The notes beneath the pieces are model-generated. The model was not told where the DNA came from. It did not search any database and saw nothing but the letters and a program-made list of their open reading frames with translations. From contig JAFEEY010000030.1 in the NCBI GenBank assembly GCA_018240865.1, positions 1 through 42,474 on the forward strand: DNA of 42,474 nucleotides. Direction: 5' to 3'. A program made the position numbers and the translations under genes. This document shows positions 40,791 to 42,474 of the stretch, piece after piece. The stretch is from Pseudomonadota bacterium. GTDB taxonomy: Bacteria > Pseudomonadota > Alphaproteobacteria > Sphingomonadales > Sphingomonadaceae. Numbering within the stretch: position 1 is the stretch's first letter; each line of letters opens with the position of its first letter.

Positions 40791-41590
40791 ATGGATGAGG
40801 CGCAGGTCGCCGAAGCCGAGCGCCGGCGCGACATCATCGCGCGCCTGGAAGCCGCAGGTCGGTTCGACAGCGCGACCGTGGAGGCCGCGGCCGCCGAGTT
40901 CGGCGCCAGCAAGCGGCAATTCAATCGCTACCGCAAAAGCCTCCGAGATACCGGCGCGCTGACCTGCCTGTTGCCGCGCGGCCGTAGCGGGGGGCGTGGG
41001 CGGGTTCGGTTGGACCCCCGCGTCGAGGAAGTCATCACCGAGGTGCGGCTGGAGTTCAGCCGTCATCGCAAGGAGGCCAAGAACCATCACGCATTCGCCG
41101 AGATTCGAAACCGCTGCGTGCGGCGGGGCTTGATACCGCCTTCTCACAACACTTTGCGAAGCCGCTTCGCCGGCGTTCCGGCGCGTGAGCGCGTCGGCCT
41201 GAAGTACGGGAAGAAGGTGGCTCGTGAGCGGTACGAGCATCTCCGCGGCAAGACGCCCGAAACGACGTTTCCACTAGAGCGCATCCAGATCGACCACACG
41301 CTCGTCGACGTGGTCTGCGCGAGCGTCTTCGATCGGGAGCATGTCGGCCGCCCCTGGATCACCATCGCGTTGGACGAGTGCACACGGGCGATCCTCGCGT
41401 TCGTGCTGACTTGGGAATATCCAAACGCCTCGACGGTCGCGCAGTGCATGACGCGGGTGATGACGCCCAAGGATGAATGGCTGGAGCGCGTCGGTGTTCC
41501 TCTCCCCTGGCCGATGTACGGCACGCCAAACGTCGTCTATCTCGACAACGCAGCGGAGTTCTGGTCTCGCGCTTTGTTCGAGGGCTCCAC
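40791..41590 (+). pseudogene. TnsB/TniA-like DDE transposase, 3'-truncated
   Basis: The frame (open from 40692; ATG at 40791) has an N-terminal HTH-like region (AAAEFGASKRQFNRYRKSLR), a basic linker, and an integrase core with IQIDHTLVDVV (first catalytic Asp), ALDECTRAILAFVLTW and VVYLDNAAEFWSRAL (second Asp). The catalytic Glu expected about 35 residues later and the C-terminal domain are missing, because sequence after about 41590 belongs to the opposite-strand gamma-glutamyltransferase; the frame continues as nonsense to 41741. It is inactive as it stands. Confidence 0.75.
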
Positions 41591-42474
41591 ACGGGTCTCG
41601 ATACGCAACTCAAATGGATTAGGCCGGTCCGCCGGATCGGTTCCTGGCCAGATCGACCATCGAGGAGCCTCCACCGCGGCCTGTACATCCAGGCCTCCAT
41701 CGATGAGCGCGGTGAGCACCTGCAGGTTCCACTGCGGTTGACCATCCCCACCCGGCGTTCCACCGACGGCCACCGGTTCACCTCCGGCATTGGTGACCAT
41801 GTAGCAGTTCAGCGTGTTCATCGTCTTCTTGCCAGGGGCGAAAATATTGGGATCGCCCTCGATCAGAGAGAAGCCGCGCCCGACCCGGTTGTTCAGGAGC
41901 ACGCCAGTTCCGCCCGCGACCAGGCCGCTGCCAAAAGCGCTGGAAACCGACTGGATGAGAGAGACCATGCCGCCCTCGCCATCCGCCGCGCACAGATAGG
42001 TCGTATCGCCGTCCGCAAGGGCGCCGGCCATTGCCGTTTCACTGGCGCGAAGTCGATCGATCGCCTCGTAGCGCCGTCGCGCCCAAGTCTTGCTCAATAG
42101 GCTATCAAGGGGCGTCGGCGCGAACTTGGGATCGCAGGCGTAGGCGAGCCGGTCGGCATAGGCGAGCTTGAGCAGTTCCGCGGACATGTGCACCGCGTGC
42201 GCGTTGATTTCGGCGAGGTGCGACGCAGGTTCGCATTCGGCGATGTTCAGCGCCTCGAGCAAGATCATCCCTTGGCTCGGCAAGCCGGTCTGGTGGATTC
42301 TCCATCCCCGATAGGTCGTCTCAATAGTCGGCTCGAAGTCAGTCCGGTGGAGGTGCAGATCCTCGCAGCGCAGGGCGCCCCCGGCGGCCCCCACCGCTCG
42401 ATTGATGTGGTCCGCGACGGGCCCCACATAGAATCCCGCGACGCCTCGCTCGGCGACCCGAACGTTCGGAGGCT
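41537..42474 (-). CDS. ggt: Gamma-glutamyltransferase, partial
   Basis: The frame enters from the right window edge with GVAGFYVGPVADHINRAVG, typical of the large subunit. It continues through GLPSQGMILLEAL, the processing/nucleophile region DGDTTYLCAADGEGGMVSL, then SSAFGSGLVAGGTGVLLNN and VGGTPGGDGQPQWN. Gamma-glutamyltransferase hydrolyses or transfers the gamma-glutamyl group of glutathione. Real similarity ends near FELRIETRV (about 41590), shortly before the normal C-terminus, and the last 18 codons are antisense of the transposase remnant. The start lies outside the window. Loss of the final strand may or may not abolish activity. Confidence 0.85.
   Translation of the reverse strand, partial: PPNVRVAERGVAGFYVGPVADHINRAVGAAGGALRCEDLHLHRTDFEPTIETTYRGWRIHQTGLPSQGMILLEALNIAECEPASHLAEINAHAVHMSAELLKLAYADRLAYACDPKFAPTPLDSLLSKTWARRRYEAIDRLRASETAMAGALADGDTTYLCAADGEGGMVSLIQSVSSAFGSGLVAGGTGVLLNNRVGRGFSLIEGDPNIFAPGKKTMNTLNCYMVTNAGGEPVAVGGTPGGDGQPQWNLQVLTALIDGGLDVQAAVEAPRWSIWPGTDPADRPNPFELRIETRVEPSNKARDQNSAALSR

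Larger units (their letters stand above)
40354..41590 (+). mobile_element. Left part of a Tn7-like element inserted in tnpA
   Basis: The tnpA match ends where TGTGAACGCGC begins; 5'-TGT is the usual terminus of Tn7/Mu-type elements. Five imperfect repeats, a TnsA-like fragment and a TnsB-like transposase follow. The TnsB match stops near 41585-41595, where gamma-glutamyltransferase coding begins on the other strand. The remaining tnsB sequence, any tnsC/targeting genes and the right end are missing, so this is a remnant. The right limit is approximate. Confidence 0.65.

Noticed and set aside
1..42474. CRISPR arrays, rRNA or tRNA genes
   Set aside because: I saw no regularly spaced direct repeats of CRISPR type, no rRNA-like sequence and no tRNA cloverleaf; a small RNA could still be missed by eye.

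Overview
The window is GC-rich alphaproteobacterial DNA. Gene style (HWE histidine kinase, DipZ, DM13, VPGUxT-type thioredoxin, fused hydrolase/OsmC, ChrB/ChrA) suggests a sphingomonad-like host, and remnants of several transposons plus a damaged plasmid-type gene at the left edge suggest a plasmid or genomic island. The host assignment is inference; no rRNA, tRNA, replication gene or CRISPR array is visible.

Layout. 1-2300: small poorly known genes (possible DUF1173-type protein, small membrane protein, SGNH-like hydrolase). 2381-31428: a long oxidant-defence and repair island bracketed by two DUF417 membrane proteins. It holds two cysteine-tailed MarR regulators, a LysR regulator, gapA and rpiA paralogues, a gnd remnant, a ZIP metal transporter, three MsrA proteins and one MsrB, a fused alpha/beta hydrolase-OsmC protein, GST, CorA, a GreA/GreB-tail protein, an MFS pump, DM13 and thioredoxin-fold proteins, a VPGUxT thioredoxin/MsrA-like fusion, a cytosolic sulfite-oxidase-like molybdoenzyme with an overlapping flavin reductase, thiolase, quinone oxidoreductase, an HWE kinase with a response regulator, DipZ, glutaredoxin, DUF427, a full accessory argS, and Dps. 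31429-33580: IS66-like debris, then Rap1a/Tai-like, PepSY-like and DUF1259 genes. 33748-36496: chromate resistance (chrB, chrA and a broken superoxide dismutase gene). 36497-40353: a Tn3-family transposon inserted in the dismutase gene, carrying a membrane-anchored HTH/DUF4019 protein. 40354 to about 41590: the left part of a Tn7-like element that cuts the Tn3 transposase gene. About 41590-42474: gamma-glutamyltransferase running off the window.

Two repeated DNA motifs tie the island together. A palindrome with core TATGCGT-C-ACGCATA occurs six times, in front of both marR genes, between gapA and rpiA, twice between the hydrolase-OsmC/msrA operon and lysR, and before the second DUF417 gene. 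A second dyad, GGCTATnGAAACTATAGCC, occurs three times (plus one weak copy) before VPGUxT/thioredoxin-DM13, the molybdoenzyme pair and dps; it fits the T-N11-A rule of LysR-type regulators. The simplest reading is a two-regulator oxidant (possibly reactive-chlorine) response: MarR proteins with a C-x2-C-x4-C-x2-C tail sense the stress, and the regulated genes repair methionine and thiols, remove peroxides and iron, and supply replacement metabolic enzymes. The motifs are seen directly; regulator assignment and inducing signal are inference.
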